DNA of 64,000 nucleotides from WHTK01 sp963711035. Lineage in GTDB: Bacteria; Chloroflexota; Dehalococcoidia; DSTF01; WHTK01. Shown one piece after another: positions 52,465 through 61,187 of the stretch; the stretch's first letter is position 1, and each line of letters starts with the position of its first letter. The notes under the pieces were generated by a model. That model saw only the letters and a program-made list of their open reading frames with translations. It did no database searches and was not told the origin of the DNA. The translations under genes were made by a program, and so were the position numbers. The stretch is from contig CAVQCN010000004.1 in NCBI GenBank assembly GCA_963711035.1, positions 62,001-126,000 of the forward strand, in the 5' to 3' direction.

Positions 52465-53736
52465 TCAGGCGGCACGTTGACCGCGACGCAGCGGCGCCTG
52501 GCTCAGCACGAGCGCCGCGACGACGACGAGGGCGCCCGCCACCACGAAGATCGTCCCGGTGCCATAGGCGTCCGACACGATGCCGGCGGCGGTCGGAGCC
52601 AGGGAGCCGAGGAACCCGGCCGCGTAGACCAGCGACACGGTGGTCGACTGCATCTCTTCGCCGGCCAGCTCCGTCGCCGCCGAGATCAGGATGGCGTGCA
52701 GCGAGAACAGGAAGGCGCCGAGACCCAGGACCACCAGTGCCAACTCGACCTTGTTGCCGCCCGTGGCCGGCACGAGGACCAGGAGCGACGCCATCATGAG
52801 CAGCGCCGGCACCAACACACGCTTGTGACCAACGCGGTCCGTCAGAAAGCCCATCAGCGGCTGTGAGCCGATGCCCGCCAGCTGAGCCATCGAGATATAG
52901 ATGCCGACCAGGCCGATCGAGTAGCCCAGGTCGTCATGCAGATAGATGGGCAGGAAGACGTTGGTCATCGCCTGCCCGGCGGTACGCAGCGACGTCGCCA
53001 GGAAGATGAGCTGCACGCCCCGATGCCGCAGCAGGCCGAGCAGCGAGCCGAAGTACTCGCGGAAGCTCGCCCCTGAGCCATCGTTGGCGCTCTTGCGCTT
53101 CTCCTGCAGCAGGAACCACATCGCAAAGGCGGCGATCACGGCGGGTAGCGTGCCGATGCGCATGATGTCGCGCCAGTAGAGCAGGCTGACGAGGCCGGCG
53201 GCCGTCACCGGCCCCAGTACCTCGCCAACGCTGCCGCCGGCGCCGTGCATCGAGATGGCGAATGCGCGCCGGTCGGCGAAGCGGCGCGAGAGGGCGCCGA
53301 TCGCCGGCGGGTGGAAGATCGAGACGCCGGTCCCCATGATCAGCATGCCGACGAGCAGCAGAAGATACGTGTCGGAGATGCCGAGCAGGAAGTAGGCGGC
53401 GCCGATGAGCCCCAGCGAGAGGCCCAGCAGCAGCGCCGTCTTGTGGATGAAGCGGTCGCCCAGGTAGCCCGCCGTCACCGTCGCAAACCAGCCCGAGAAC
53501 TGCTGCGCCGACGCCAGCGTGCCGATCTGCGTATCGCTCAGCAGCAGGGTGGTCTTGATCTCGGGCAGCAGCACCGAGATCAGGCTGGAGATGTAGAAGT
53601 GCTTGAGGGCGTGGCCGATGATGATGGTTGCGCCATAGCGCACACGGCCCGCCCCGGCCTCTTGGGACGCCGCCTCGGTTTGCTCCGCCTCTACGGTCTC
53701 TGCCAAGCCTTCCCGTCCTTGTTGTCCGCTCAGCAT
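52465..53736 (-). CDS. MFS transporter, fosmidomycin-resistance (Fsr)-like
   Basis: The 423-residue protein has 12 membrane helices and the segment HALKHFYISSLISVLLPEI in helix 1, followed by GYLGDRFIHK (motif A) and GTGVSIFHPPAIGALSRRFADRR, which resemble the Fsr branch of MFS drug exporters. I start at the ATG at 53736; the open frame runs on into the divergent regulator gene. The N-terminus carries about 30 hydrophilic residues. Divergent arrangement suggests control by the Rrf2 protein next door. Confidence 0.88.
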   Translation of the reverse strand: MLSGQQGREGLAETVEAEQTEAASQEAGAGRVRYGATIIIGHALKHFYISSLISVLLPEIKTTLLLSDTQIGTLASAQQFSGWFATVTAGYLGDRFIHKTALLLGLSLGLIGAAYFLLGISDTYLLLLVGMLIMGTGVSIFHPPAIGALSRRFADRRAFAISMHGAGGSVGEVLGPVTAAGLVSLLYWRDIMRIGTLPAVIAAFAMWFLLQEKRKSANDGSGASFREYFGSLLGLLRHRGVQLIFLATSLRTAGQAMTNVFLPIYLHDDLGYSIGLVGIYISMAQLAGIGSQPLMGFLTDRVGHKRVLVPALLMMASLLVLVPATGGNKVELALVVLGLGAFLFSLHAILISAATELAGEEMQSTTVSLVYAAGFLGSLAPTAAGIVSDAYGTGTIFVVAGALVVVAALVLSQAPLRRGQRAA

Positions 53737-53815
53737 AGGTGATCGGTCGCGTTCAGTGAGCCCGTTGTTCACGCTAACGTCACGCGGGCGTATGCTGAAT
53801 CGACAGGACACCTGC

Positions 53816-54275
53816 GTGAAGCTAACCAGCAAAGGCGAGCTCGCCCTCAAGGCGATGGTCGAACTGGCGAAGAGCAGCCAGGCGGAGGAAGGCGATCTCT
53901 CCGCCTCGGAAATCGCCCGGCGCTGCAAAGCGTCCGTCAAGTTTCTTGGAGCAGGTCATGACGCAGCTGCGGGCCGGCGGTTTCGTGATCAGCACTCGTG
54001 GCCGGCTCGGCGGATATCGTCTCTCGCGCCACCCGGACGAGATCTACGTTGGCGAGATAAGCCGCCAAGTCGACGGACCGCTGGCGCCGGCACCTTGCGC
54101 CAGCGTCACTCAGCACCGCCCCTGCGACTGGTGCGAAAGCGAGGCCACCTGCGACCTGAAGGTCGTCTGGAGCCGTGTCCGGGACGCTATCGCCGACGTC
54201 ATGGACTCGATGTCGCTGGGCGACCTGCTGCGCACGACCGTCGAACGGCGGCTCAGCGATCGCTACGCCATCTAA
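53816..54275 (+). CDS. Rrf2-family regulator, single-base frameshift
   Basis: The N-terminal winged helix is read from GTG 53816 (KLTSKGELALKAMVELAK, SASEIARRCKASVKFL). The rest (EQVMTQLRAGGFVIST, RGRLGGYRLSR) is in the next frame to 54275. Skipping one G after CTT at 53945-53947 joins them as KFLEQVMTQL, which is the family consensus, giving 152 residues. The C-terminal half has PCASVTQHRPCDWCESEATC, four cysteines suited to an Fe-S cluster as in IscR/NsrR/RsrR. The shift occurs at CTT-GGA-G, like the TetR gene. AGGA precedes the GTG by 7 nt, and TATGCT is upstream. Confidence 0.82.
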
Positions 54276-54425
54276 CAGGGAAGGGAACGAGGCTCGACCT
54301 GCCCCGTTCCCCGGTGCCACCAGACCACCGGTCATGGCCGGATGGCGCCACCCAGTGTAGTGCGGCAGTCAAGCGAGATTCTCGACGAGATTCGACGAGA
54401 ATAAGCTAACTTGATCGTGAGCGCA

Positions 54426-55478
54426 CTAAGCGCGCATATCTGAACTCGAATTGCCGAAGCCCACAAGCTCCTCAATGAACGACAGCGTCTGCAACGCTAT
54501 TTGATGCGAATCGTAGGCAATTTGTAACGTTTTTGAAGCCGTTGCGGCCTGCCTCACCGTCTCCGCGTCCAGTCGATCGAGACAGCGTGTCAGATCTGCG
54601 CGGCTCGAGCCGTAGACGATGCCCGCTTCGCCCATGATCTCGGTCAGGTACCCCCAGTCCGAGACGAGGCCGGGCAACCCCAGCGCCACGGCGTCCGCCA
54701 CCGTACCTGTCGCCAGCGACGAGAGGCCGGACCGAAACGGCATCGCCACGACGTCGATGGCCCGCAAACGGCGGTTGTAGACCGCGCGCGAGACCCGTTG
54801 GTACGGCAGGGCCGTGATGCGCGGATCGCTGGGCACTACTTCGTCCTGCAGGTTGAGGACAAGCAGCTGCAGATCGTCGCGGCGGCAGGCGGCGAAGCCA
54901 TCGATCAGCAACTGCAGGTCCTTCGCTGGCCGTGGCGCCGCGAAGATGCCGATGCGCAGGTCGCAGGGCGAGAGGCCAAGTTCTCGTTCCGCCGCCGCAC
55001 GGTTGAGGTCGTCGCCCTGGTTGAGCAAATCGCCCCAGTGCGCCAACCAGATGACGCGGTGCGCCGCTCCCGGCTTGAAGCAGTAGCGCCGCTCCATCTC
55101 CGACACACTCCAGCGGCTGTGATGAATGAGTCCGTCGGCGATGTCGGCCCACGCCTGGAACAGCGGGCTATGCCAGACCGGATCGGCGTGCGGCGACGCA
55201 TCGTGCTGCGTCCAGAGGATGCGCACGCCGGACGCGCGCAGCGTCTCGATCACGCGGCGGTTGAGGTCGAGATCGAGGCCGATGAGGATGTCGGGCCACT
55301 GGATGTGGACGGCGTCGACCTCGCCCAGGCGCGCTGCCAACGCTTCGGGATCGCGCCATACCTCCGCAGGCCAACGGTGCCGCTCGATCTGGCTCTCGAT
55401 AGGCGCGTAGATGCCCTCGACGTAGGGATCGCCGTCGCCCATGGTGGCGATGCGTACGGGACGGCGGGAGAAGCTCAC
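54426..55478 (-). CDS. Glycosyltransferase (GT4-like)
   Basis: The 350-residue protein has a two-domain GT-B outline: VRIATMGDGDPYVEGIYAPI at the start, LWTQHDASPHA and a C-terminal half with IGIFAAPRPAKDLQLLIDG, LNLQDEVV and AMPFRSGLSSLATGTVADAVALG, where the GT4 E-x7-E region would lie (here less conserved, with EIMGEAGIVYG). It probably transfers a sugar from a nucleotide donor. The substrate is unknown. It stands alone between the Rrf2 and tRNA genes. Confidence 0.75.
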   Translation of the reverse strand: MSFSRRPVRIATMGDGDPYVEGIYAPIESQIERHRWPAEVWRDPEALAARLGEVDAVHIQWPDILIGLDLDLNRRVIETLRASGVRILWTQHDASPHADPVWHSPLFQAWADIADGLIHHSRWSVSEMERRYCFKPGAAHRVIWLAHWGDLLNQGDDLNRAAAERELGLSPCDLRIGIFAAPRPAKDLQLLIDGFAACRRDDLQLLVLNLQDEVVPSDPRITALPYQRVSRAVYNRRLRAIDVVAMPFRSGLSSLATGTVADAVALGLPGLVSDWGYLTEIMGEAGIVYGSSRADLTRCLDRLDAETVRQAATASKTLQIAYDSHQIALQTLSFIEELVGFGNSSSDMRA

Positions 55479-55571
55479 GGTGTGATTTTCGGTTGATTCG
55501 GCGGAGCGCTGAATCGGGATGCGCGCAGCGGTTCCGACGGGGAGGATGCTTTACAATGAGGAACGGCGCCT

Positions 55572-55645
55572 TGCCGGGTAGTGTAACGGTAGCACAGGAG
55601 CCTTTGGAGCTTCGCGTTCAGGTTCGAATCCTGGCCCGGCAGCCA
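55572..55645 (+). tRNA. tRNA-Gln (anticodon TTG)
   Basis: The 74-nt cloverleaf has acceptor TGCCGGG/CCCGGCA, anticodon stem GGAGC/GCTTC around loop CTTTGGA (anticodon TTG), T arm with GGTTCGAATCC, discriminator G and an encoded CCA. A -10-like TACAAT is at 55553-55558. Confidence 0.95.
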
Positions 55646-55705
55646 CACTTTTTCCTCGTGTGCTGTCGTCTTCACGTCGAGATTTGTGTACACTGAGTGA
55701 CGCAC

Positions 55706-55780
55706 TCCCCGATAGCTCAATGGTAGAGCGTCCGGCTGTTAACCGGAATGTTCGAGGTTCGAGTCCTCGTCGGGGAGCCA
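55706..55780 (+). tRNA. tRNA-Asn (anticodon GTT)
   Basis: The 75-nt cloverleaf has acceptor TCCCCGA/TCGGGGA, D arm GCTC..GAGC, anticodon stem TCCGG/CCGGA around loop CTGTTAA (anticodon GTT), T loop TTCGAGT, discriminator G and an encoded CCA. TACACT at 55689-55694 could be its -10 box. Confidence 0.96.
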
Positions 55781-55793
55781 TCTTGCTCTCCGA

Positions 55794-55818
55794 GCGTCCC
55801 AATCCGGGGCGCTTTTTT
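55794..55818 (+). terminator. Intrinsic terminator after the tRNA genes
   Basis: A 7-bp stem (GCGTCCC with GGGGCGC, one G-T pair) and a 5-nt loop are followed by six T's (55813-55818). Confidence 0.9.
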
Positions 55819-55936
55819 CTTACGCCTCGCTTATGCCTCGTGTTCGATAGGCAGCTAAGGATCAGGTCCGCACGTGCCGACAATTTCGTAGACGTCGTCT
55901 CACGCAGCGACACCGGGAGAGCGTGCCAACCGCCAC

Positions 55937-56869
55937 ATGCTTCAACTAGCTCCGTCTGACCTTCGCCTGCATATCGGCCGGCTCTTCCACAGAAGCCATC
56001 GCCCTGCGTTGCTCGCCATTCTCGGCCTCGTCAGCCTGATACCAATTGCCTTCGTCCTCTCGATTCCTGCTTTGCTCGCCGTTGGCGTCATCGCCGGCGC
56101 CATCCTGACGGCGGTCGCGATGATCCGCACGGAGGATCAGCCCAGCGCGGCCAACCATGGCCACGATGCCGTGTACGTCGACGTCGACGAGCTGCTCCGC
56201 AATCACATCCGCCCCGGACGGCGTCTTGCAATCCTCGATCCGCGCACGATGATGCTGCAGCGCTGGTACTTCGACCTGCGGCTTGCCGAAGAATCGGAGC
56301 GCTGCCGTCGCCACGGCATCACCACCACGCTGCTGTTCCTGAAGGTCGAGCACAGCGCCGACCCAGGCGTGATTCGGGAGGTCGCCCAACTCCTGAACCA
56401 CCGGACGCGCGCGGGCGACCTGGCGGTGCAGATCAGTCAGGATTACTACGGCCTCTGCCTGACCCAGACGGACGAGATGCAGGCCCGCACGGCTATCCGA
56501 CGGCTGCTCCTCGGCTCAGCACTCATCGAAGTTGCGAAAGTCTATGTGGCGCTGTGCCCAACCGACGGCGTTGACCTGAACACGCTGCTCAAGAACGCTC
56601 GGACCGTCGACCTGTTCGAGGCTGCGACCGCACCTGCGCCGTCCGAACCGGTGCGCAACCCGCAACCGCTGTCCCGGCTACTCGCCGAAGCGCCGACCGG
56701 CGAAATCGCCCTCAAACCGGACGAGTCGATTGCCCAGGCCAAGGCCAGGGTGCGGCGTGCTGCCAAACGAGCCGGCGTCCCGATCGAGCTCACAGAAGGA
56801 GACGGCGTCCTCTGGTTCGAGCGCATCGGAGACCAAAGCGTCGCCGAGGCGCAGCTCGTCCAGGGTTAG
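55937..56869 (+). CDS. Membrane protein with a degenerate GGDEF-like domain
   Basis: The 310-residue protein has two N-terminal membrane helices (about residues 22-62). A domain whose order matches GGDEF domains follows: LDPRTMMLQRWYFDLRLAEE at the start, LLFLKVEHSADPGVIREVAQ in the middle and RAGDLAVQISQDYYGLCL in the place of 'R..D..aR.GGDEF...L'. The signature reads SQDYY, and the metal Asp of the first strand is Glu/Val-flanked (KVEH). So it is probably not a diguanylate cyclase. It may be a c-di-GMP/GTP-binding or structural relic. A basic C-terminal tail (AKARVRRAAKRAG) follows. Confidence 0.7.
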   Translation: MLQLAPSDLRLHIGRLFHRSHRPALLAILGLVSLIPIAFVLSIPALLAVGVIAGAILTAVAMIRTEDQPSAANHGHDAVYVDVDELLRNHIRPGRRLAILDPRTMMLQRWYFDLRLAEESERCRRHGITTTLLFLKVEHSADPGVIREVAQLLNHRTRAGDLAVQISQDYYGLCLTQTDEMQARTAIRRLLLGSALIEVAKVYVALCPTDGVDLNTLLKNARTVDLFEAATAPAPSEPVRNPQPLSRLLAEAPTGEIALKPDESIAQAKARVRRAAKRAGVPIELTEGDGVLWFERIGDQSVAEAQLVQG

Positions 56870-56960
56870 TGATTGACATCTCGCCAGAGCCGCGCGGAGA
56901 CAGACTGCCGGAAGCAGCGCATCTGGGACCGTTCCGCCGCAGGTTCCACGAGACAGGCTG

Positions 56961-57311
56961 CTAGATTACGCCGCGCTGCCCCAGCGCGAACATGAGACCA
57001 AGATTCACCACGATGACGACCGCGAACGCGATCGCCAACGCACTCTGACCGGCGTCGGCCAGCGCGACAGCAGCCAGGCCAAAGACGACGACCTCGAGTC
57101 CGAACCGGGCCGGGTCGGCCAGCCGTCGCGGCGCTTTCGGAGCGACGAGTGCGCCCCACAGCATCGCAAAGGCCACAGGCGCGCCGACGCCGAGCAGCCA
57201 CTGGACCACCGCGCTATCGCTGGCACCGAAGCCCCAGTAGCCCAGCGCCGCGACCGCGCACAGCTCCAGACAGAAGCGCACCAGGCCGTTGAGGCCTTCG
57301 AGAGGCGCCAC
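56961..57311 (-). CDS. YrdB/DUF2568-family membrane protein
   Basis: The 116-residue protein has four membrane helices: GLNGLVRFCLELCAVAALGY, VQWLLGVGAPVAFAMLWGA, FGLEVVVFGLAAVALADA and LAIAFAVVIVVNLGLMFAL. The LRF.LEL...aa.gyWG and APKAPRRL pieces match DUF2568. The start is a GTG at 57311, 5 bp after the acyl-CoA dehydrogenase stop, so it is translated in the same operon. Function unknown. Confidence 0.8.
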   Translation of the reverse strand: MAPLEGLNGLVRFCLELCAVAALGYWGFGASDSAVVQWLLGVGAPVAFAMLWGALVAPKAPRRLADPARFGLEVVVFGLAAVALADAGQSALAIAFAVVIVVNLGLMFALGQRGVI

Positions 57312-57315
57312 GAGC

Positions 57316-58482
57316 TCAGTAGCTTCTCGGCATGCCCAGCACGTTCTGGCTGAGGAAGTTCAGCACCATGTTGTTGCTCACCGGCGCCATCATGTAGAGG
57401 CGCGTCTCGCGGAACTTGCGCTCGACGTCGAACTCGCGCGCGAAGCCGTAGCCGCCGAACGTGTCGAGGCAGGCGTTGGCGGCATCCCATGCCGCCTGCG
57501 ATGCGAGGAGCTTCGCCATGTTGGCCTCGGCGCCGCAGCGCTGCCCCTGGTCGAAGAGCCACGCCGCCTTGTCGCGGACCAGCGACGCCGCCTGCACGCG
57601 CGCGTAGGCCAGCGCGATCGGGTGCTGCACGCCCTGGTTGGCGCCGATCGGACGGCCGAAGACGACGCGCTCGCCGGCGTACTTCGCTGCCTTCTCCACG
57701 AACCACAGCCCGTCGCCCACCGACTGCGAGGCGATGAGAATCCGCTCCGCGTTCCAGCCGTCGATGATGTGACGGAAGCCTTCGCCTTCCACGCCGACGA
57801 GGTTCTCGGCCGGGACCTCCAGGTCGGTGATGAAGACCTGGGTCGTGTGGTGGTTGATCATCATGTCCAGCGGCGCGATCTGCACCTGCCCATCCGCGCG
57901 CGCCTTGCGCAAGTCGACCAGGAAGACGCTGAGGCCACGCGTCTTGTCCTCGAGCTCGTCGTAGGGCGTCGTGCGGGCCAGGAGCAGCATGAGATCGCTG
58001 TGCTCGGTGCGCGAGATGAACACCTTCCGGCCGTTGATCACGTAGCGGTCGCCGTCATGACGGGCGAAGGTGCTGATGCGGGTCGTCTCAGAGCCGGCGT
58101 CAGGCTCGGTGACGGCGAAGGCCTGTAGTCGCAGCTCCCCGCGCGCGATGGGCGGCAGGTACGTCTGCTTCTGCGCCTCGCTGCCGTGCCGCAGCAGCGT
58201 GCCCATGATGTACATCTGCGCGTGCGCCACCGCCGAGAGGCCGCCCGAGTGGTTGATCTCCTCCAGGATAATCGCCGCCTCGCTGAGGCCGAGGCCGGCG
58301 CCGCCGTACGCGGCCGGGATCAGTGCCGCCAGCCAGCCGGCCTCGGTGAGCGCCTGCACGAACTCCTCGGGATAGCGCCGCGCCGCGTCCGTCTCCTGCC
58401 AGTAGGACCCGGCGAAGTGCGAGCACAGGTCGCGGATAGCGGTGCGAATCGCCTGGTGCTCGTCGCTGGTGGAAAAGTCCAT
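57316..58482 (-). CDS. Acyl-CoA dehydrogenase
   Basis: The 388-residue flavoenzyme begins with an N-terminal helical domain and has the FAD-binding motifs QAFAVTEPDAGSETT and TTQVFITDLEVPAENLVG. The C-terminal part contains GRPIGANQGVQHPIALA and CLDTFGGYGFAREFDVER. In the usual catalytic region (GGYGF..E) the sequence reads GGYGFAREFDVERKF. It oxidises an acyl-CoA of unknown chain. The MaoC gene lies 18 bp upstream, so they act on successive steps of a short pathway. Confidence 0.93.
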   Translation of the reverse strand: MDFSTSDEHQAIRTAIRDLCSHFAGSYWQETDAARRYPEEFVQALTEAGWLAALIPAAYGGAGLGLSEAAIILEEINHSGGLSAVAHAQMYIMGTLLRHGSEAQKQTYLPPIARGELRLQAFAVTEPDAGSETTRISTFARHDGDRYVINGRKVFISRTEHSDLMLLLARTTPYDELEDKTRGLSVFLVDLRKARADGQVQIAPLDMMINHHTTQVFITDLEVPAENLVGVEGEGFRHIIDGWNAERILIASQSVGDGLWFVEKAAKYAGERVVFGRPIGANQGVQHPIALAYARVQAASLVRDKAAWLFDQGQRCGAEANMAKLLASQAAWDAANACLDTFGGYGFAREFDVERKFRETRLYMMAPVSNNMVLNFLSQNVLGMPRSY

Positions 58483-58500
58483 CGTGCCCTCCGGACCGTC

Positions 58501-59007
58501 CTAGGCGCTCGGTGCTGGCGACGGGAACAGGTCGTTCATCGGCGCGTGGGCGCGCTTCCAGACCATGATCGTGCGCTGGAACTCGACCACGATCTCGCCG
58601 CGTTGGTTCAAGCCGCGCGTCTTCACGGTGAGGACGCCCTGCTCCGGCCGCGACTTCGATTCACGCACGTCGACGACCTCCGTCTCGGAGTACAGCGTGT
58701 CGCCGGCCAGCACGGGTGCGGGCAGGCGGATGTCGGTCCAGCCCAGGGCGAAGCCGTTCTCGCTGACGTCGGGCACGCTCATGCCCGTGACGATGCCGAT
58801 GGTCAGGATGCTGTTGACAAGGCAGCCGCCGAAGCCGGAGCGCTCGCCGTAGTCGCGGTTGAAGTGGATCTGGTTCGTGTTGTTGGTGAGCAGGGTGAAG
58901 TTGATGTTGTCCGTCTCGGTGACCGTGCGGCCGTAGCGGCAGCGATAGACGTCGCCGACCTCGAAGTCCTCCAGGAATCGCCCCTGCCAACCTGTCTTGA
59001 GAGCCAT
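58501..59007 (-). CDS. MaoC-family (R)-hydratase/dehydratase
   Basis: The 168-residue hot-dog protein has ETDNINFTLLTNNTNQIHFNRDY (split here; the Asn/His hydratase motif is the N-Q-I-HF segment), FGGCLVNSILTIGIVTGMS and LGWTDIRLPAPVLAGDTLY. It resembles enoyl-CoA and mesaconyl-CoA hydratases; Asp-x4-His is replaced by Asn-x-Ile-His in the usual pattern. The substrate is unknown. It lies upstream of and with the acyl-CoA dehydrogenase gene. Confidence 0.87.
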   Translation of the reverse strand: MALKTGWQGRFLEDFEVGDVYRCRYGRTVTETDNINFTLLTNNTNQIHFNRDYGERSGFGGCLVNSILTIGIVTGMSVPDVSENGFALGWTDIRLPAPVLAGDTLYSETEVVDVRESKSRPEQGVLTVKTRGLNQRGEIVVEFQRTIMVWKRAHAPMNDLFPSPAPSA

Positions 59008-59159
59008 GCTTCCTCCTCCGGTTTACCGGCCACTACCGTGGCGGCGAACTGCGCGAGTCGCCTCAAGTCAGCGTGCCCGACGAAGAACTGTCCGGCAGCC
59101 ATCATGCAGAAGCGACGACCCTACTATAGGGGCAAGCATCGACGACCCGGAGCACAGCC

Positions 59160-59687
59160 TTACTTCAGCCCACCATCCCCCGTAGAAGGAGGAACAACCA
59201 CGGTCGCTGGCGGCACGGGCGTGGGAAACGGTGTCAGCAATCCGATCGGCGGCGTCACGGATGGCGTCGGCATCACGCGGCTGGCAATGACCCGATCGAT
59301 TGCAGGCGACGACCTGCCGGTGGACGCGGTTCCACCAACGACGTTGCCATATTCGCCGATCCACACCGTGGCGCCGGTCGTTTCGTCGCAGATCGTGAGA
59401 AAGAGGTCGCCGCTGATCGTCGCCCGCGTCTCGCCGAGACCAAACCACGTGTTAGAGGGCAACGTTGCCGTGATGCGACCAAATGTTATCTGCCTCCCTC
59501 CCAGGACGACCTGGATACTCGGGTCCTTGCAAAAGTCGGCGGTCTGCGGGATCGGGGTCAAGCTGGCCGCAATGCCGGGCGTGGCGGTCGTAGAGGGACT
59601 CTGGGCGGAGCTGGCTCCAGCTCCGATTGATGCCGCGGCGACGGCGGCGAGAGTACCGAAAAGTGCCAGCGTCACAAGAAGCTTCAT
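59160..59687 (-). CDS. Secreted Thr/Pro-rich protein, unknown
   Basis: The 175-residue protein has a signal peptide (VTLALFGTLAAVAAASIGAGAS), a Thr/Pro linker, a beta-rich domain (about residues 50-115: VVLGGRQITFGRITATLP, ATISGDLFLTICDE) with two cysteines and a Pro-rich C-terminal tail. No family is recognised. The region to 59007 (152 bp) has no gene. Confidence 0.7.
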   Translation of the reverse strand: MKLLVTLALFGTLAAVAAASIGAGASSAQSPSTTATPGIAASLTPIPQTADFCKDPSIQVVLGGRQITFGRITATLPSNTWFGLGETRATISGDLFLTICDETTGATVWIGEYGNVVGGTASTGRSSPAIDRVIASRVMPTPSVTPPIGLLTPFPTPVPPATVVVPPSTGDGGLK

Positions 59688-59732
59688 GAGCTGCCCTCGG
59701 TACCTGGCTCCATCTACGCGGCGAAGCGACCT

Positions 59733-60149
59733 CTAGCTCTTTGGTTGGAGAATGACGACGGGGATCAGGCGCTTCGTCTTCTGCTGGTACTCCGCGAACT
59801 GGGGATGGAGCTGCGACTGCGTGGCGTAGAGCCGGTCGCGGGTCGGGCCGTCGGCCACGGTCGCCCGGGCCTGAAGACGTTCCGTCCCGACCTCGATCTC
59901 GACGTCGGGATTGGCGAGCAGGTTGAAGTACCAGTCAGGGTGGCCGGGCGCGCCGCCCTTGGACGCGAAGATGACGTAGCGGCCTTCGTCGGGCAGTGAC
60001 ATCAGCGGATTGAGACGCTCCTGGCCGCTCCTGGCGCCCTTCGTGTGCAGGATGATTAGCGGCGCTCCCTCGAAGGGGCCGCTGACCTTGCCGCCGTTGG
60101 CGCGAAACTCCTCGATGATCTTGCGGTTCCAGTCGTTCATCTCAGACAT
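59733..60149 (-). CDS. Deazaflavin (F420)-dependent nitroreductase family (Ddn-like) protein
   Basis: The 138-residue split-barrel protein has ANGGKVSGPFEGAPLIILHT, GARSGQERLNPLMSLPDEG and KGGAPGHPDWYFNLLANP, the Ddn/Rv3547-type motifs. The family's members that have been studied use F420 or FMN. I start at the ATG at 60149; the frame extends 63 nt upstream into the Nudix gene's end region. Confidence 0.87.
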   Translation of the reverse strand: MSEMNDWNRKIIEEFRANGGKVSGPFEGAPLIILHTKGARSGQERLNPLMSLPDEGRYVIFASKGGAPGHPDWYFNLLANPDVEIEVGTERLQARATVADGPTRDRLYATQSQLHPQFAEYQQKTKRLIPVVILQPKS

Positions 60150-60165
60150 GAGCTGTCTCCTATCG

Positions 60166-60711
60166 TTAGCGCTTGCGCAGGTAGAGGTGCATGGCGGCGA
60201 TCGACTTGGCATCCATCACACCGCCGTCGTCGATGCGCTGCAGCGACTCCTCCAGCGACAGCGGTACGACCTCGATGTCCTCGTCCTCGTCGCCCTCGGC
60301 GTGGTCGGGCGTCAGCGTGCGCGCCAGGAATGCATACATGAACTCGGTGCAGAAGCCGGGAGCGCTGTAGTAACTGCCCAGCGTCAGCCAATCGCTCGCG
60401 GCGAAGCCGGTCTCCTCGACGAGCTCGCGGCGGGCGCACTCGCCCGGGTCCTCGCCGTGCTCCAGCGTGCCGGCCGGCAGCTCCAGCAGCGCTTTGCCGG
60501 CGGCATGGCGGTACTGGCTCACCCAGATGATGTTGCCCTGCTCGTCCACCGGCACGATGACGACGGCGCCCGGGTGAACCACAACCTCGCGGCGCACGTT
60601 ATACCCGTTCGCGATCTCGATCTCATCGACGCGAAGCTTGATGACGCGCCCTTCGTAGATGTCCTGGCTGCCGATCAGGATGGGGAAGGGCTTGTCCGGA
60701 TGGGCGTTCAC
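60166..60711 (-). CDS. Nudix hydrolase, ADP-ribose pyrophosphatase type
   Basis: The 181-residue protein has an N-terminal beta-rich region (IYEGRVIKLRVDEIEIANG), the Nudix box G-x5-E-x7-REUxEE-x-G as GTLEHGEDPGECARRELVEETG and the substrate-site LGSYYSAPGFCTEFMYAFLA. It hydrolyses ADP-ribose or a related nucleoside diphosphate. The GTG start overlaps the stop of the GNAT gene (GTGA), so the two are coupled. Confidence 0.92.
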   Translation of the reverse strand: MNAHPDKPFPILIGSQDIYEGRVIKLRVDEIEIANGYNVRREVVVHPGAVVIVPVDEQGNIIWVSQYRHAAGKALLELPAGTLEHGEDPGECARRELVEETGFAASDWLTLGSYYSAPGFCTEFMYAFLARTLTPDHAEGDEDEDIEVVPLSLEESLQRIDDGGVMDAKSIAAMHLYLRKR

Positions 60712-61187
60712 GATGCGCTCCTTTTCAGGTCGCGCACCAGCGCGATCTCGTTACAGCTGGGGAACTTCGGACAGCGATAGCACTCGTTCCAGACTTTGCG
60801 CGGCAGCGTCATGACGTCAGCCTGCTCGAAGCCGAGACGCTCGAAAAGCGCAGGGCGGTAGGTCAGCGCAAAAACGCGTTCGAGGCCGATCTGCTCCGCC
60901 TCGTCCAGGGTCGCCCGCACCAGCCGCGAGCCGAGACCGCGCGTCTGCACCCCCTCCGGAACGGCCAGCGACTTCACTTCCGCCAGGTCGGACCAGACGA
61001 TGTGCAGCGCCACGCAGCCGAGGAACTGGTCGCCGTCGCGCAGGACGAAGAAGTCGCGGATGTTCTCGTACACCTCGCCCATGGTGCGCGGCAGCATATC
61101 GCCTCGCTGGGCGTAGAGGTTCACGAGATCGTGGATCGCCTGGGCGTCACCAACCTCTGCTTTGACGACCTGCAAAGCCTCGGACAA
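60708..61187 (-). CDS. GNAT N-acetyltransferase, ArgA-like short type
   Basis: The 159-residue protein contains LPRTMGEVYENIRDFFVLRD, the acetyl-CoA motif VPEGVQTRGLGSRLVRATL and LFERLGFEQADVMTLPRKVW with two C-x-C pairs (CYRCPKFPSC). These features match short GNAT-type N-acetylglutamate synthases of the Mycobacterium ArgA group. The TTG start has GGGAGG 6 nt upstream. No other arginine genes are near, so the glutamate specificity is inferred. Confidence 0.85.
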   Translation of the reverse strand: MSEALQVVKAEVGDAQAIHDLVNLYAQRGDMLPRTMGEVYENIRDFFVLRDGDQFLGCVALHIVWSDLAEVKSLAVPEGVQTRGLGSRLVRATLDEAEQIGLERVFALTYRPALFERLGFEQADVMTLPRKVWNECYRCPKFPSCNEIALVRDLKRSAS

